Assembly (NCBI GenBank): GCA_021802985.1
Contig: JAJZQW010000026.1
Location: 1 to 32,354 of the forward strand
Length of the DNA stretch: 32,354 nt
Origin: Acidobacteriota bacterium
GTDB taxonomy: Bacteria > Acidobacteriota > Holophagae > Holophagales > Holophagaceae
Reading direction: 5' to 3'
This document shows positions 8,027-15,480 of the stretch, one piece after another. The notes under the pieces were generated by a model, which was not told where the DNA came from, ran no database searches, and saw nothing but the letters and a program-made list of their open reading frames with translations. A program made the translations under genes and the position numbers. Within the stretch, counting starts at the first letter, position 1; each line of letters opens with the position of its first letter.

Positions 8027-8115
8027 CCGCATCGATAACCAGGGACAGGCCCACCTTTCCGATGGGATTCATCGGATGGCCTTGCTGGAAATCGTGGCGA
8101 CGCGTTTCCCCCGCC

Positions 8116-9729
8116 TCAGGCCCCGATCTTCGCCTGGTACTCCCCGTACGGCCCCTTGAAGTCCTCGATGCCGTCGTCGGTGAGGTGCCAGACGCGGGTG
8201 GCCACTTCATCGATGAGGTCCTCGTCGTGGGTCACCAGCAGGAGCGTGCCCTCGTAGCGCTGCAGGGCGTCATTCAAGGCGATGACAGCCTCCAGGTCCA
8301 GGTGGTTGGTGGGCTCGTCCATGACCAGGATGTTGGGCTTCTGGAGCATCAGCTTGCAGAAGAGCAGGCGGCAGGATTCGCCCCCGCTGAGCACGTCCGT
8401 CATCTTGTTGCCTTCCTCGCCCCGGAAGAGCATCTGGCCCATGACGCCGCGGATCTGCTCCTTGGTGGCGTCGGGGTCGAACTGGTGCAGCCAGGTCACC
8501 AGCTCGTAGCCCTTGGGAATGCTTTCGGCGAAATCCTGGGAGAAGTAGCCCACATTGGCCTCGTGGCCCCACTTGACCTCGCCGCCGTCCAGCTTCAGGC
8601 CCAGCTCGGTGACCTGGGGGGCGTTGGCCAGCAGGGCATTGATCAGGGTGGTCTTGCCGATGCCGTTGCGGCCCATGAGCGCGATCTTCTCGCCCCGCTG
8701 CACCATGGCCGAGAAGCCCTTGATGACTTCGAGGCGGCCCTTGTCAGTGTCATAGCCCTTCTTCACGCCCTCGAATTCCAGGGCGTAGCGGCCCCCAGGC
8801 TTGTTCTGGTTGAACTTGATGAACGGGCGCTGGATGTTGCTGCGCGCCAGATCGCTGGGCTGAAGGCGCTCGACTTCTTTGCGGCGGCTGTTCACCTGGC
8901 TGCTGCGGGTGCCCGCGGCGAAGCGCTGGATGAACTCGTTCAGCTGGGCGATCTTCTTTTCGCGCTGGGCGTTGTCCGACTCGATGCGCGACCGCACCTG
9001 GATCTTGGCCATGACCATGTCGTCGTAGCCGCCGGTGTACTGGATGATCGTCTGGTAGTCGATGTCGGCGATGTGGGTGCAGACGTTGTTCAGGAAGTGG
9101 CGGTCGTGGGAGATCACCACCACCGTGCCCTTGTAGCGGCTGAGGAACTCCTCCAGCCAGTGGATGGAGTCGAGATCCAGGTGGTTGGTGGGTTCGTCCA
9201 GCAGGAGGGCCTGGGGATTCCCGAAGAGGGCCTGGGACAGCAAGACCCGCACCTTCTGCCCGCCCTGCAGCTCACCCATCTTCCGGTTGTGCAGCGCCTC
9301 GGGGATGCCCAGGCCATCCAGCAGGACGGCCGCATCGCTCTCGGCGGTATAGCCATCCTCGTCGGCGACCACGCCTTCCAGCTCGGCCACCCGCATGCCG
9401 TCCTCGTCCGTCATCTCGGCCTTCTCGTAGATGGCGTCCCGCTCCTGCAGGGCCTTCCAGAGGCCGGCATTGCCCATGATCACCGTGTCGATGACGCGGA
9501 AGGCGTCGAAGGCGAACTGGTCCTGGCGCAGGATGCCCATCTTGCGGGGCCGGATCACGTTCCCCATCTGCTGCTCGAGCTCACCCGACAGGATCTTCAT
9601 GAACGTCGACTTCCCCGACCCGTTCGGCCCCGTCAGGCCATAGCGCCGGCCCGGGTTGAAGGTCGTGGTGACGTCCTCGAAGAGGATCTTCGCGCCGTAG
9701 CGCATGGTGACATTCTGCACTGCAAGCAT
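8116..9729 (-). CDS. ybiT: ABC-F family ATPase, YbiT-like
   Basis: A soluble twin-ATPase protein of 537 residues without membrane segments. ABC-F proteins bind the ribosomal E site and act in translation. Walker A motifs are GPNGSGKST and GRNGIGKTT, signature motifs LQGGQ and LSGGES, and Walker B motifs LLLDEPTNHLD and LVMDEPTNHLD. A charged linker of about 80 residues between the halves carries RSRIESDNAQREKKIAQLNE, the P-site tRNA interaction region. The wording (GILRQDQFAFDAF, VIDTVIMG, HDRHFLNNVCTHIADIDY) follows E. coli YbiT rather than EttA or Uup. The ATG at 9729 is preferred over the upstream Met because GGGAG stands five bases before it and the first beta strand starts here. It lies downstream of ssb on the same strand. 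Confidence 0.92.
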   Translation of the reverse strand: MLAVQNVTMRYGAKILFEDVTTTFNPGRRYGLTGPNGSGKSTFMKILSGELEQQMGNVIRPRKMGILRQDQFAFDAFRVIDTVIMGNAGLWKALQERDAIYEKAEMTDEDGMRVAELEGVVADEDGYTAESDAAVLLDGLGIPEALHNRKMGELQGGQKVRVLLSQALFGNPQALLLDEPTNHLDLDSIHWLEEFLSRYKGTVVVISHDRHFLNNVCTHIADIDYQTIIQYTGGYDDMVMAKIQVRSRIESDNAQREKKIAQLNEFIQRFAAGTRSSQVNSRRKEVERLQPSDLARSNIQRPFIKFNQNKPGGRYALEFEGVKKGYDTDKGRLEVIKGFSAMVQRGEKIALMGRNGIGKTTLINALLANAPQVTELGLKLDGGEVKWGHEANVGYFSQDFAESIPKGYELVTWLHQFDPDATKEQIRGVMGQMLFRGEEGNKMTDVLSGGESCRLLFCKLMLQKPNILVMDEPTNHLDLEAVIALNDALQRYEGTLLLVTHDEDLIDEVATRVWHLTDDGIEDFKGPYGEYQAKIGA

Positions 9730-9800
9730 GGAAACTCCCGAACCCACCATTCTACTTCAGGGGACCGGGATCTCCGAGGGGCGATCTCCAACGGACGATG

Positions 9801-9889
9801 CTCCAGGCTGCGCCTGGAGGTAGGCTGCTTCGCAGCAGAAGGAATCCTTTCCTATCTGCGAAACGGCGCTGTTGGGCGCCGTTTCGCAG
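9801..9889 (-). terminator. Cluster of three hairpins downstream of ssb
   Basis: Between ssb and the ABC-F gene lie three inverted repeats in a row: CTCCAGGC/GCCTGGAG (9801-9808 with 9812-9819), CTGCT/AGCAG (about 9825-9838), and CTGCGAAACGGCGC/GCGCCGTTTCGCAG (9856-9869 with 9876-9889, 14 perfect pairs, six-base loop). The last is strong enough to stop or slow RNA polymerase after ssb, but no T run follows on either strand. They may instead be REP-like repeats. Confidence 0.5.
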
Positions 9890-9922
9890 CCCTGCCATGA
9901 CGACAGGCGGAACCACTACCCA

Positions 9923-10402
9923 TCAGAACGGAATGTCGTCGTCGGGGAAGCTGCCGCCGGTGGCGGGGGGGGCGCCGCTGTCCTCGAAATCCTGAGCGCC
10001 GCCGCCCGAGGCGCGTCCGCCGTAGCCACCGGAATCGCGCCCGCCGCCCTCCCGGCCGCCGCCCTCATCCATGCGGCCCAGCATGACGAAGTTATCGCAG
10101 CGGATCTCGCAGAAGGTCTTCTTCACGCCGGCCTGATCCGTGTACTCGCGGTACTGGATGCGGCCCTCGATCATCACCTGTTTGCCCTTGCGCAGGTACT
10201 TCTCGGCGATCTCGGCCTGCTTGCCCCACACCACGATGTTGTGCCACTCGGTCTTGCTCTGCTTCTCGCCGGCCTGGTTCTTCCAGTTCTCCGTGGTGGC
10301 GATGGAGAACCGGGCCACGCTCTGGCCGCTGGGCGTCGCCTTCAGTTCGGGGTCGCGCCCCAGGTTTCCGATGAGCAAAACCTTGTTCAATGAACCGGAC
10401 AT
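9923..10402 (-). CDS. ssb: Single-stranded DNA-binding protein
   Basis: Binds single-stranded DNA in replication, repair and recombination. 159 residues: an OB fold (NKVLLIGNLGRDPELKATPSG ... WHNIVVWGKQAE ... GRIQYREYTDQ), a Gly-rich flexible linker from about residue 115, and the acidic tip DDDIPF that recruits partner proteins. The open frame continues 13 codons upstream, but the ATG at 10402 has a perfect AAGGAGGA ribosome-binding site and the family N-terminus. The gene stands alone, apart from the rpsF/rpsR context common elsewhere. Confidence 0.96.
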   Translation of the reverse strand: MSGSLNKVLLIGNLGRDPELKATPSGQSVARFSIATTENWKNQAGEKQSKTEWHNIVVWGKQAEIAEKYLRKGKQVMIEGRIQYREYTDQAGVKKTFCEIRCDNFVMLGRMDEGGGREGGGRDSGGYGGRASGGGAQDFEDSGAPPATGGSFPDDDIPF

Positions 10403-10420
10403 GATGTCCTCCTTAGTTAT

Positions 10421-10462
10421 CGGCGGAGCTCTCCGCCGCACCGTCGACTCAGACCATCTGAG
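10421..10462. promoter_or_regulatory. Palindromes between divergent ssb and hydrolase genes
   Basis: The 99-base gap between the divergent starts holds two inverted repeats: CGGCGGAG-CT-CTCCGCCG (10421-10438) and CTCAGA-CCA-TCTGAG (10448-10462). The first lies in the ssb leader and could form an RNA hairpin close to its ribosome-binding site. The second is operator-sized. No convincing promoter hexamers are seen. Confidence 0.35.
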
Positions 10463-10501
10463 GGGGTGGTAGGGTAATCACGATTCTCCTGAGGCCACCC
10501 C

Positions 10502-11236
10502 ATGTCAAGCATTCTGGTGAGCTGTAAAAACAAGTCCGGCGCAGAGAAGCATTACCTTCCCGCCCTCCGGGCCGCGGGCTGGACGGGGCCCATCCTCCTG
10601 GTTGCACCCGGTGATCCCCTGCCCGATTTCGCGGACGTCTCCGGCCTGCTCCTCACGGGGGGCGACGACATCCATCCCCGCCACTGGGACGCCGCCGAGA
10701 CCCTCCACCCCAGGGCCGAGGTGGACGAAGCACGGGACGCCTTCGAGATCCCGCTCATCCGCTCGGCCTGGGACCGGAAGCTGCCCCTGCTCGGCATCTG
10801 CCGGGGCGAGCAGATCCTGAATGTGGCCCTGGGTGGATCCATGATCCAGGACGTGCCGGACCACTTCGACTGCGAGCCCACCCGCCACCAGCACGGCACA
10901 CCGGCGGTCGCCGACATGCACCACCGCGTGCAGCTGGCCCCAGGTTCGCGGTTGCGCGCCCTGCTGGGCGAGGATGTCTTCCTCGTGAACAGCCGCCACC
11001 ACCAGGCCGTGAAGCGCGTGGCCCCGGGCCTCGCAGCCGTGGGCTGGCACCTGGACACCACGCACCCCGCCACCGGCCCCCTCGTCGAAGCCATCGAAGC
11101 CGCTGACCCGACCCGCTGGGTCTTCGGCATCCAGTGGCACCCCGAGAACCTCATCCACCTGAAGGGCCCCGCCGGCGACGCCGCCCGGGACCTGTTCGCC
11201 GCCTTCGTTCAAGTCGCAAAACGGGGAGAGGATTAA
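10502..11236 (+). CDS. Class I glutamine amidotransferase-like hydrolase (peptidase C26, PuuD-like)
   Basis: 244 residues, cytoplasmic. The family includes PuuD, which splits gamma-glutamyl-GABA in putrescine breakdown, and related gamma-glutamyl hydrolases. The nucleophile elbow is GICRGEQ with C100; the His/Glu pair is H213 and E215 in GIQWHPE. LLLTGGDDIHPRHW and NSRHHQAV are the substrate-side motifs typical of C26 members. It starts at an ATG preceded by CTGAGG. No other putrescine genes are nearby, so the exact substrate is open. Confidence 0.88.
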   Translation: MSSILVSCKNKSGAEKHYLPALRAAGWTGPILLVAPGDPLPDFADVSGLLLTGGDDIHPRHWDAAETLHPRAEVDEARDAFEIPLIRSAWDRKLPLLGICRGEQILNVALGGSMIQDVPDHFDCEPTRHQHGTPAVADMHHRVQLAPGSRLRALLGEDVFLVNSRHHQAVKRVAPGLAAVGWHLDTTHPATGPLVEAIEAADPTRWVFGIQWHPENLIHLKGPAGDAARDLFAAFVQVAKRGED

Positions 11237-11280
11237 CAGGCTTTAAGAGCCCATGACCGGTCCTGTTCTTCCCTCGCTTG

Positions 11281-11303
11281 AATCCTGTTCATCCTGCCCT
11301 GCC
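11281..11303. repeat. Short degenerate ATCCTG repeat before the crotonase gene
   Basis: AATCCTGTTCATCCTGCCCTG contains three spaced CCTG units, two of them ATCCTG. A partial inverse, ATTAACAGG, lies at the end of the preceding gene (about 11233-11241). It is part of an 84-base gap with no other feature. Confidence 0.3.
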
Positions 11304-11320
11304 TTTTCCATGGAGTGTCC

Positions 11321-12109
11321 ATGTCCGCCCCCATCCGCTTCGAGATCCGCGGCCGCATCGGCGTGCTGACGCTCAACCGCCCGGACAAGCTGAATGCCCT
11401 GGTGCCCGAGATGCGCGCGGGCTTCGAGGAGGCCCTGGCAAAGAGCGCTGAACCTGGTGTGAAGGCCCTGCTGATCCAGGCCGAAGGCAAGGCATTTTCC
11501 GTGGGCGGCGATATCGGCTGGATGATCCAGTGCCTCAAGGAAGGCCGCCAGGCGGACATGGACGACCTGCTGAACCTGGGCGGCCAGGTGGCCTACGGGC
11601 TGCTGACCCTGCCTAAGCCGGTGGTGGCCGTGGTGCAGGGCGCGGCGGCGGGCGGCGGCATGGGCCTGGCCCTGTCCGCGGATCTGCGTCTCGCCACGCC
11701 GGACCTGGTGTTCAGCATGGCCTTCGTGAAGATCGGCCTGCATCCGGACTGGGGCAGCAGCGTGGCCCTGGGGCGACTGCTGAACCCCGCCATCGCCGCG
11801 GAACTGATGCTCACCGGCGACCGGGTGGATGCCCCCCGCGCCCTGGCCCTGGGGCTGGTGAATCGCGTGGTGCCCGCCGAGCAGCTGGAGGCCGCCGTGC
11901 AGTCCCTCTGCCGTCAGTTGGCGGGTGGTCCCGCATCCACCTTCTCCGCCATCAAGGCCACCGTGCTGCGCAACCAGGGCTTCGAGGCCCCCCGACTCAA
12001 GGCCCTGCTGGAGGCCGAAGCCGCCCAGATGAAGGCCGCCATGGCCCGGCCCGACGCGCAGGAAGGCCTCGCCGCCTTCCTGGAGAAGCGGTCGCCCCGG
12101 TTCGCCTGA
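11321..12109 (+). CDS. Enoyl-CoA hydratase/isomerase family protein (crotonase)
   Basis: 262 residues of the crotonase fold, acting on acyl-CoA thioesters. LTLNRPDKLNAL opens the domain. The oxyanion hole is built from GKAFSVGGDI and GAAAGGGMGLALSADLRLA. The second catalytic region reads KIGLHPDWGSSVALGRLL: D143 stands where hydratases have Glu, as in PaaG/enoyl-CoA isomerase-like members, so isomerase or another activity is as likely as hydration. The ATG at 11321, with GGAG five bases upstream, is preferred over a GTG two codons earlier. No fatty acid genes adjoin. Confidence 0.87.
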   Translation: MSAPIRFEIRGRIGVLTLNRPDKLNALVPEMRAGFEEALAKSAEPGVKALLIQAEGKAFSVGGDIGWMIQCLKEGRQADMDDLLNLGGQVAYGLLTLPKPVVAVVQGAAAGGGMGLALSADLRLATPDLVFSMAFVKIGLHPDWGSSVALGRLLNPAIAAELMLTGDRVDAPRALALGLVNRVVPAEQLEAAVQSLCRQLAGGPASTFSAIKATVLRNQGFEAPRLKALLEAEAAQMKAAMARPDAQEGLAAFLEKRSPRFA

Positions 12110-12170
12110 TCCGCTCGCCGGACGACGATCTCTATCCCCTGGCCGCCAAGCTCGCGGGCTCACGCAAGGG

Positions 12171-14960
12171 CTAGCCGCGCCGCTTCCCCGCCAGGAACAG
12201 CGTCTGGGTGGCCGCCAATTCGGGTTGGATCTCGGGGGCCTCGTGGTGCGGATCGGCCAGGGCCTGTCCCAACTCGTCCAGCGCCGCCTTCGGGTGGCCC
12301 GAGACGAACTCGAACCAGGCCCTGGCCCGATGCACGATGGGCGAATCGGCCACTTCAGGCCCGATGCCCCCCAGCAGTTGCCCGGCCCGGGACAGCTCCG
12401 GCCGAGGCTGACGGACGAGGCACTCCGCCAGGCCGGCCTGGGCGTTGGCACGCACCACCGGAGTCACCCCGGGCGGCAGCAGCGTGAGCACCTTCTGGTA
12501 GCCTTCCCGGGCACGGCCGAAGTGGCGTTCGATGCGGTCCAGATCCGCCGCATAGAACTGGCATTCGGCCTCGATCGTCCGCAGGCCCGTTCCCTGCGCA
12601 AGATCCAGGGCCCGCGCGTAATCCCCGGCGGCGGCTCCCAGTTGTCCCTTCATCGAGGCCAGGATCCCCAGGTTGCGGAGGCAGGTGATCTGCCCCGCCT
12701 TGTCCCCCACCGATTCCCGGACGGAGAGGGCCTTGACGAGCAGGCCTTCGGCCCTGGGAAGGTCCCTCGACATGAGGGCCACCACGCCGAGGTTGTTCAG
12801 GGCGAGGGCCTCGCCCCAGCGGTTCCCGAGTGCCTGCTGGAGATGCAGGTTGTTCAAATACAGGGCCGTGGCCGCAGCCAGGTCTCCGTGCTTCAGGGCC
12901 AGATTCGCCAGGTTGTTCTGGGCCAGGGACTGGTAGACCTGGTCCCCAGTCCCCTGGCTGAGCTTCAGTGACTGTTCATAGAAGGCCTTGGCTTCGCGAT
13001 CCTGTCCCCGCTCGGCCGCGATGATTCCCAGATGGTTCGTAGCGACGATCTCCCCATCGGAATCCCCGATGGCATGGGCCAGGGCCAGGGACGCCTGGCG
13101 AAGCCGCTGAGCCTCGTCCAGGTCCCCCCGGTCCTTGGCCAGGTAGGCCTTGAGCCCCAGGGCCTGGACCTCGGTCCAGCGGTCCCCCGTGGCCCTGGCG
13201 GACATCAGCGCCCAGTTCGCCGCCAGGGGCGCCTGGTCCCCTCCGAGGCGCCGGAGGCAGGCCGCATAGGTGGACACGGCGCTGGAAAAGGCCGGTGCCT
13301 TCATGGCGGCCTCCTGCAGCGGTGCCTCGCTGTCCTTGAAGTCCCCCTTGAGGAACAGGGCCTTCCCGTTGGCGTAGGTGGCGAAGACCTCCGGCGTCAC
13401 CGGGGCGTTCTGCGTCTCGGCGGATCGGAGGGGATCCACCTTCCGGAGCAGGGCGTGGACCGCGGGATCCACCAGGGTGTAGGGCTCGAAGGAAGTCAGG
13501 CGCGGGATCCGGGAAACACCCGCCAGGCGGAGCCGACCCTCCGTGTCCACCAGCTGGTAGCTGAACACCAGGGTGTGCCGGCCGGCATCCTTCCTCACGA
13601 CGCCACGAAACAGCAGCCGTGCCCCCAGGGCCTTGGCAAGCCGCGCCTCGCGCCCCGGGTCGCGGACCCCGGAGGACAGGTGGAGACTGGACACCACCCG
13701 ATTCACCGATTCAGGCGCCACCACGGTCAGGCTGGGCGATCCTCGCAGGGCCGTCGCCACCAGTTCCGTCATGCCCACGTTCACGAGGGCATCGAGGGTC
13801 GGATCGCCCGTCTCGTTCTGGAGGGGCATCACCACGAGACGGGGCGGGTGATTCCGGGCCAGGTCGGCAATGACGCTGCGTCCGAAGAGGAGGTAGCCGA
13901 GGCCGGACATCGCAATCACCACCGCCGCGGCGCCCCCCAGCCACCAGCCGGCCGGGATCCGGGCCAGCTGGCGGGAGAGGATGCCCGCCACCTCGGCGCT
14001 GGTCGGGCGTTTCTCGGGATCGCGGTGGAGCATGGCCCGAAGGAGGCCGGTGATGCGGCGGGGCAGCCGCGCCTTCAGGGGGTTGAGTTTACCCCGGAGG
14101 ATGGCTTCCAGCCGCTCCCGGCCCTGACCGGGAAAGGGCGCCTCTCCCCCCAGCAGCTCCCAGGCCACCAGCCCCAGCGAGAAGATGTCGCTCGACGGTC
14201 CGACCCGCTGGCCGGCGATCTGTTCCGGCGAGGCGTGGCTGGGGGTCCCCATGAAGACCCCGATGCGCGTCATGTCGAACCAGCTGGTCCCCGGGGAGGA
14301 GCCTCCGCCAGCGGAGGACCCCAGCCCGCGTCCGGGAGGCGCCAGGGTCGGCTCGTCGCCCGTGGCCTCAGGGAGCTGCGGGAGGCACGGCACGTTCCCC
14401 GTAAACGACTCGTCCGGGGCCTGGGCGGCATCGACCAGCCGGGCGAGTCCGAAGTCCAGCACCTTCACCCGGCCTCGGCCATCCACCATGACGTTGCCGG
14501 GCTTCAGGTCCCGATGGACGATGCCCTTGGCATGGGCCGCCTCCAGCGCACGGGCGATGGAACGGAGGACCCGGAGCTTCTGGCGGAAATCCATCCCCGC
14601 GGAGGCGGCGGCAAGGGTGTCCCCTTCAATGAACTCCATGGCGATGTAGGCGCTGCCCCGGGCCTCGACCCAGTCGTGGACCTGGCACACGTTCGGATGG
14701 TTGAGCTGGGCCAGCGCCATGGCCTCCCGCCGGAAGCGGGCCATGGCCTCCTCCGCCTCGTCCCCACCCAGGCGGATGGCCTTGAGCGCCACTTTCCGCT
14801 CCAGCACGGGATCCCAGGCCTGGTACACCGCGCCCATGCCGCCCTGGCCCAGGAGGTTCTGCACCCGGAACCGGCCGATCTGGGTGTCGGGGGCCAGCGT
14901 GCCGGGGCCTGGATCCTCGCGGGATCCAACACTGGGGGTGTCGGGAGGAGGGGGCGGCAT
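12171..14960 (-). CDS. Membrane Ser/Thr protein kinase with TolB-like and TPR domains
   Basis: 929 residues. The kinase domain (about 30-335) has GQGGMGAVY (39-46), K60, HRDLKPGN (149-156), DFG (169-171) and GTPSHASPEQ (238-247). Between DFG and GTP the activation segment is stretched by about 45 residues of Pro/Gly/Ser-rich sequence. One membrane helix follows (WWLGGAAAVVIAMSGLGYLL, about 339-358). The outside part begins with a TolB/FlgO-like region (PRLVVMPLQNETGDPTLDAL onward) and continues with TPR repeats (for example ALALNNLGVVALMSRDLPRAEGLL). It is a predicted transmembrane Ser/Thr kinase of the acidobacterial/myxobacterial style. The ATG at 14960 with AGGAA upstream is chosen; the frame opens 23 codons earlier. 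It is convergent with the crotonase gene. Confidence 0.88.
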   Translation of the reverse strand: MPPPPPDTPSVGSREDPGPGTLAPDTQIGRFRVQNLLGQGGMGAVYQAWDPVLERKVALKAIRLGGDEAEEAMARFRREAMALAQLNHPNVCQVHDWVEARGSAYIAMEFIEGDTLAAASAGMDFRQKLRVLRSIARALEAAHAKGIVHRDLKPGNVMVDGRGRVKVLDFGLARLVDAAQAPDESFTGNVPCLPQLPEATGDEPTLAPPGRGLGSSAGGGSSPGTSWFDMTRIGVFMGTPSHASPEQIAGQRVGPSSDIFSLGLVAWELLGGEAPFPGQGRERLEAILRGKLNPLKARLPRRITGLLRAMLHRDPEKRPTSAEVAGILSRQLARIPAGWWLGGAAAVVIAMSGLGYLLFGRSVIADLARNHPPRLVVMPLQNETGDPTLDALVNVGMTELVATALRGSPSLTVVAPESVNRVVSSLHLSSGVRDPGREARLAKALGARLLFRGVVRKDAGRHTLVFSYQLVDTEGRLRLAGVSRIPRLTSFEPYTLVDPAVHALLRKVDPLRSAETQNAPVTPEVFATYANGKALFLKGDFKDSEAPLQEAAMKAPAFSSAVSTYAACLRRLGGDQAPLAANWALMSARATGDRWTEVQALGLKAYLAKDRGDLDEAQRLRQASLALAHAIGDSDGEIVATNHLGIIAAERGQDREAKAFYEQSLKLSQGTGDQVYQSLAQNNLANLALKHGDLAAATALYLNNLHLQQALGNRWGEALALNNLGVVALMSRDLPRAEGLLVKALSVRESVGDKAGQITCLRNLGILASMKGQLGAAAGDYARALDLAQGTGLRTIEAECQFYAADLDRIERHFGRAREGYQKVLTLLPPGVTPVVRANAQAGLAECLVRQPRPELSRAGQLLGGIGPEVADSPIVHRARAWFEFVSGHPKAALDELGQALADPHHEAPEIQPELAATQTLFLAGKRRG

Positions 14961-15120
14961 GGGCGTTCCTGGGTGGTGTTTCGGAAGATGGACCTCCGCA
15001 CTCAAGAAGCGTCCGGGACGCCTCACCACCGAGGATCAGATCGAGGTCGTGGCCGTGAAACCGATCCCCGAAAAACGGGCCAAGCCGCCTGGTGGAGGAC
15101 CTGAAAAAGAATGCCCGACC

Positions 15121-15140
15121 ACAGATGAATACAGATAAAC
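15121..15140. repeat. Short tandem 10-mer
   Basis: ACAGATGAAT is followed directly by ACAGATAAAC: two units agreeing at 8 of 10 bases. They lie in the 217-base gap between the kinase gene and the PH-domain gene, which otherwise holds only the terminator at 15171-15193. Confidence 0.35.
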
Positions 15141-15170
15141 GCTGGCCTCGATCTGGGTCATCTGAAGTTC

Positions 15171-15193
15171 AAAAAAGCTACCGGGCCCCCCGG
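15171..15193 (-). terminator. Intrinsic terminator at the end of the PH-domain gene
   Basis: Read on the minus strand, CCGGG-GGG-CCCGG is followed by TAGC and a run of six T (A at 15171-15176 on the plus strand). The stem overlaps the last codons and the TAG stop of the PH-domain gene. It would end the transketolase/PH-domain transcript before the kinase gene. Confidence 0.6.
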
Positions 15194-15480
15194 CTCTGGG
15201 CGGCTTCGATGAGTTCCTTGATGCGGCGGGCGTCGGCTTTGCGGTGCCCGTGGCTCGTGAGGGGATCGCTGCCGCCGGTGCTCTCCACCAGGATGTCCGC
15301 CCAGAACAGACCCGTGTCGATGCGGACGCTGGCGACCTTGGAGAGGTGGATGCTGATCTCGTTCACGGTGAACCAGGCGCGCTTGCGGCGGACGACGGCG
15401 GTGTCGGTCACCTCGATGGTCGTGGCGAAGAGGTGGTTCCCCTTGGTCCACCGGCTGGCATGAAAGGTCTCGGTGGCCAT
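15178..15480 (-). CDS. Small PH-domain-like protein
   Basis: 100 residues, no signal peptide or membrane helix. The pattern of short strands followed by a helix (FATTIEVTDTAVVRRKR, NEISIHLSKVASVRIDTGLF, ADILVESTGG, HRKADARRIKELIEAA) fits the bacterial PH (bPH_2/YdbS-like) fold; the family has no single known function. The start codon overlaps the transketolase stop (TGATG), so it is translationally coupled to that gene. A much longer frame extends upstream but is antisense to nothing real and reads through the transketolase in the wrong frame. Confidence 0.7.
   Translation of the reverse strand: MATETFHASRWTKGNHLFATTIEVTDTAVVRRKRAWFTVNEISIHLSKVASVRIDTGLFWADILVESTGGSDPLTSHGHRKADARRIKELIEAAQSRGAR

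Noticed and set aside
7984-9900. 638-residue plus-strand frame
   Set aside because: Shadow of the ABC-F gene; it begins inside the palindromic element and shows only low-complexity antisense sequence.
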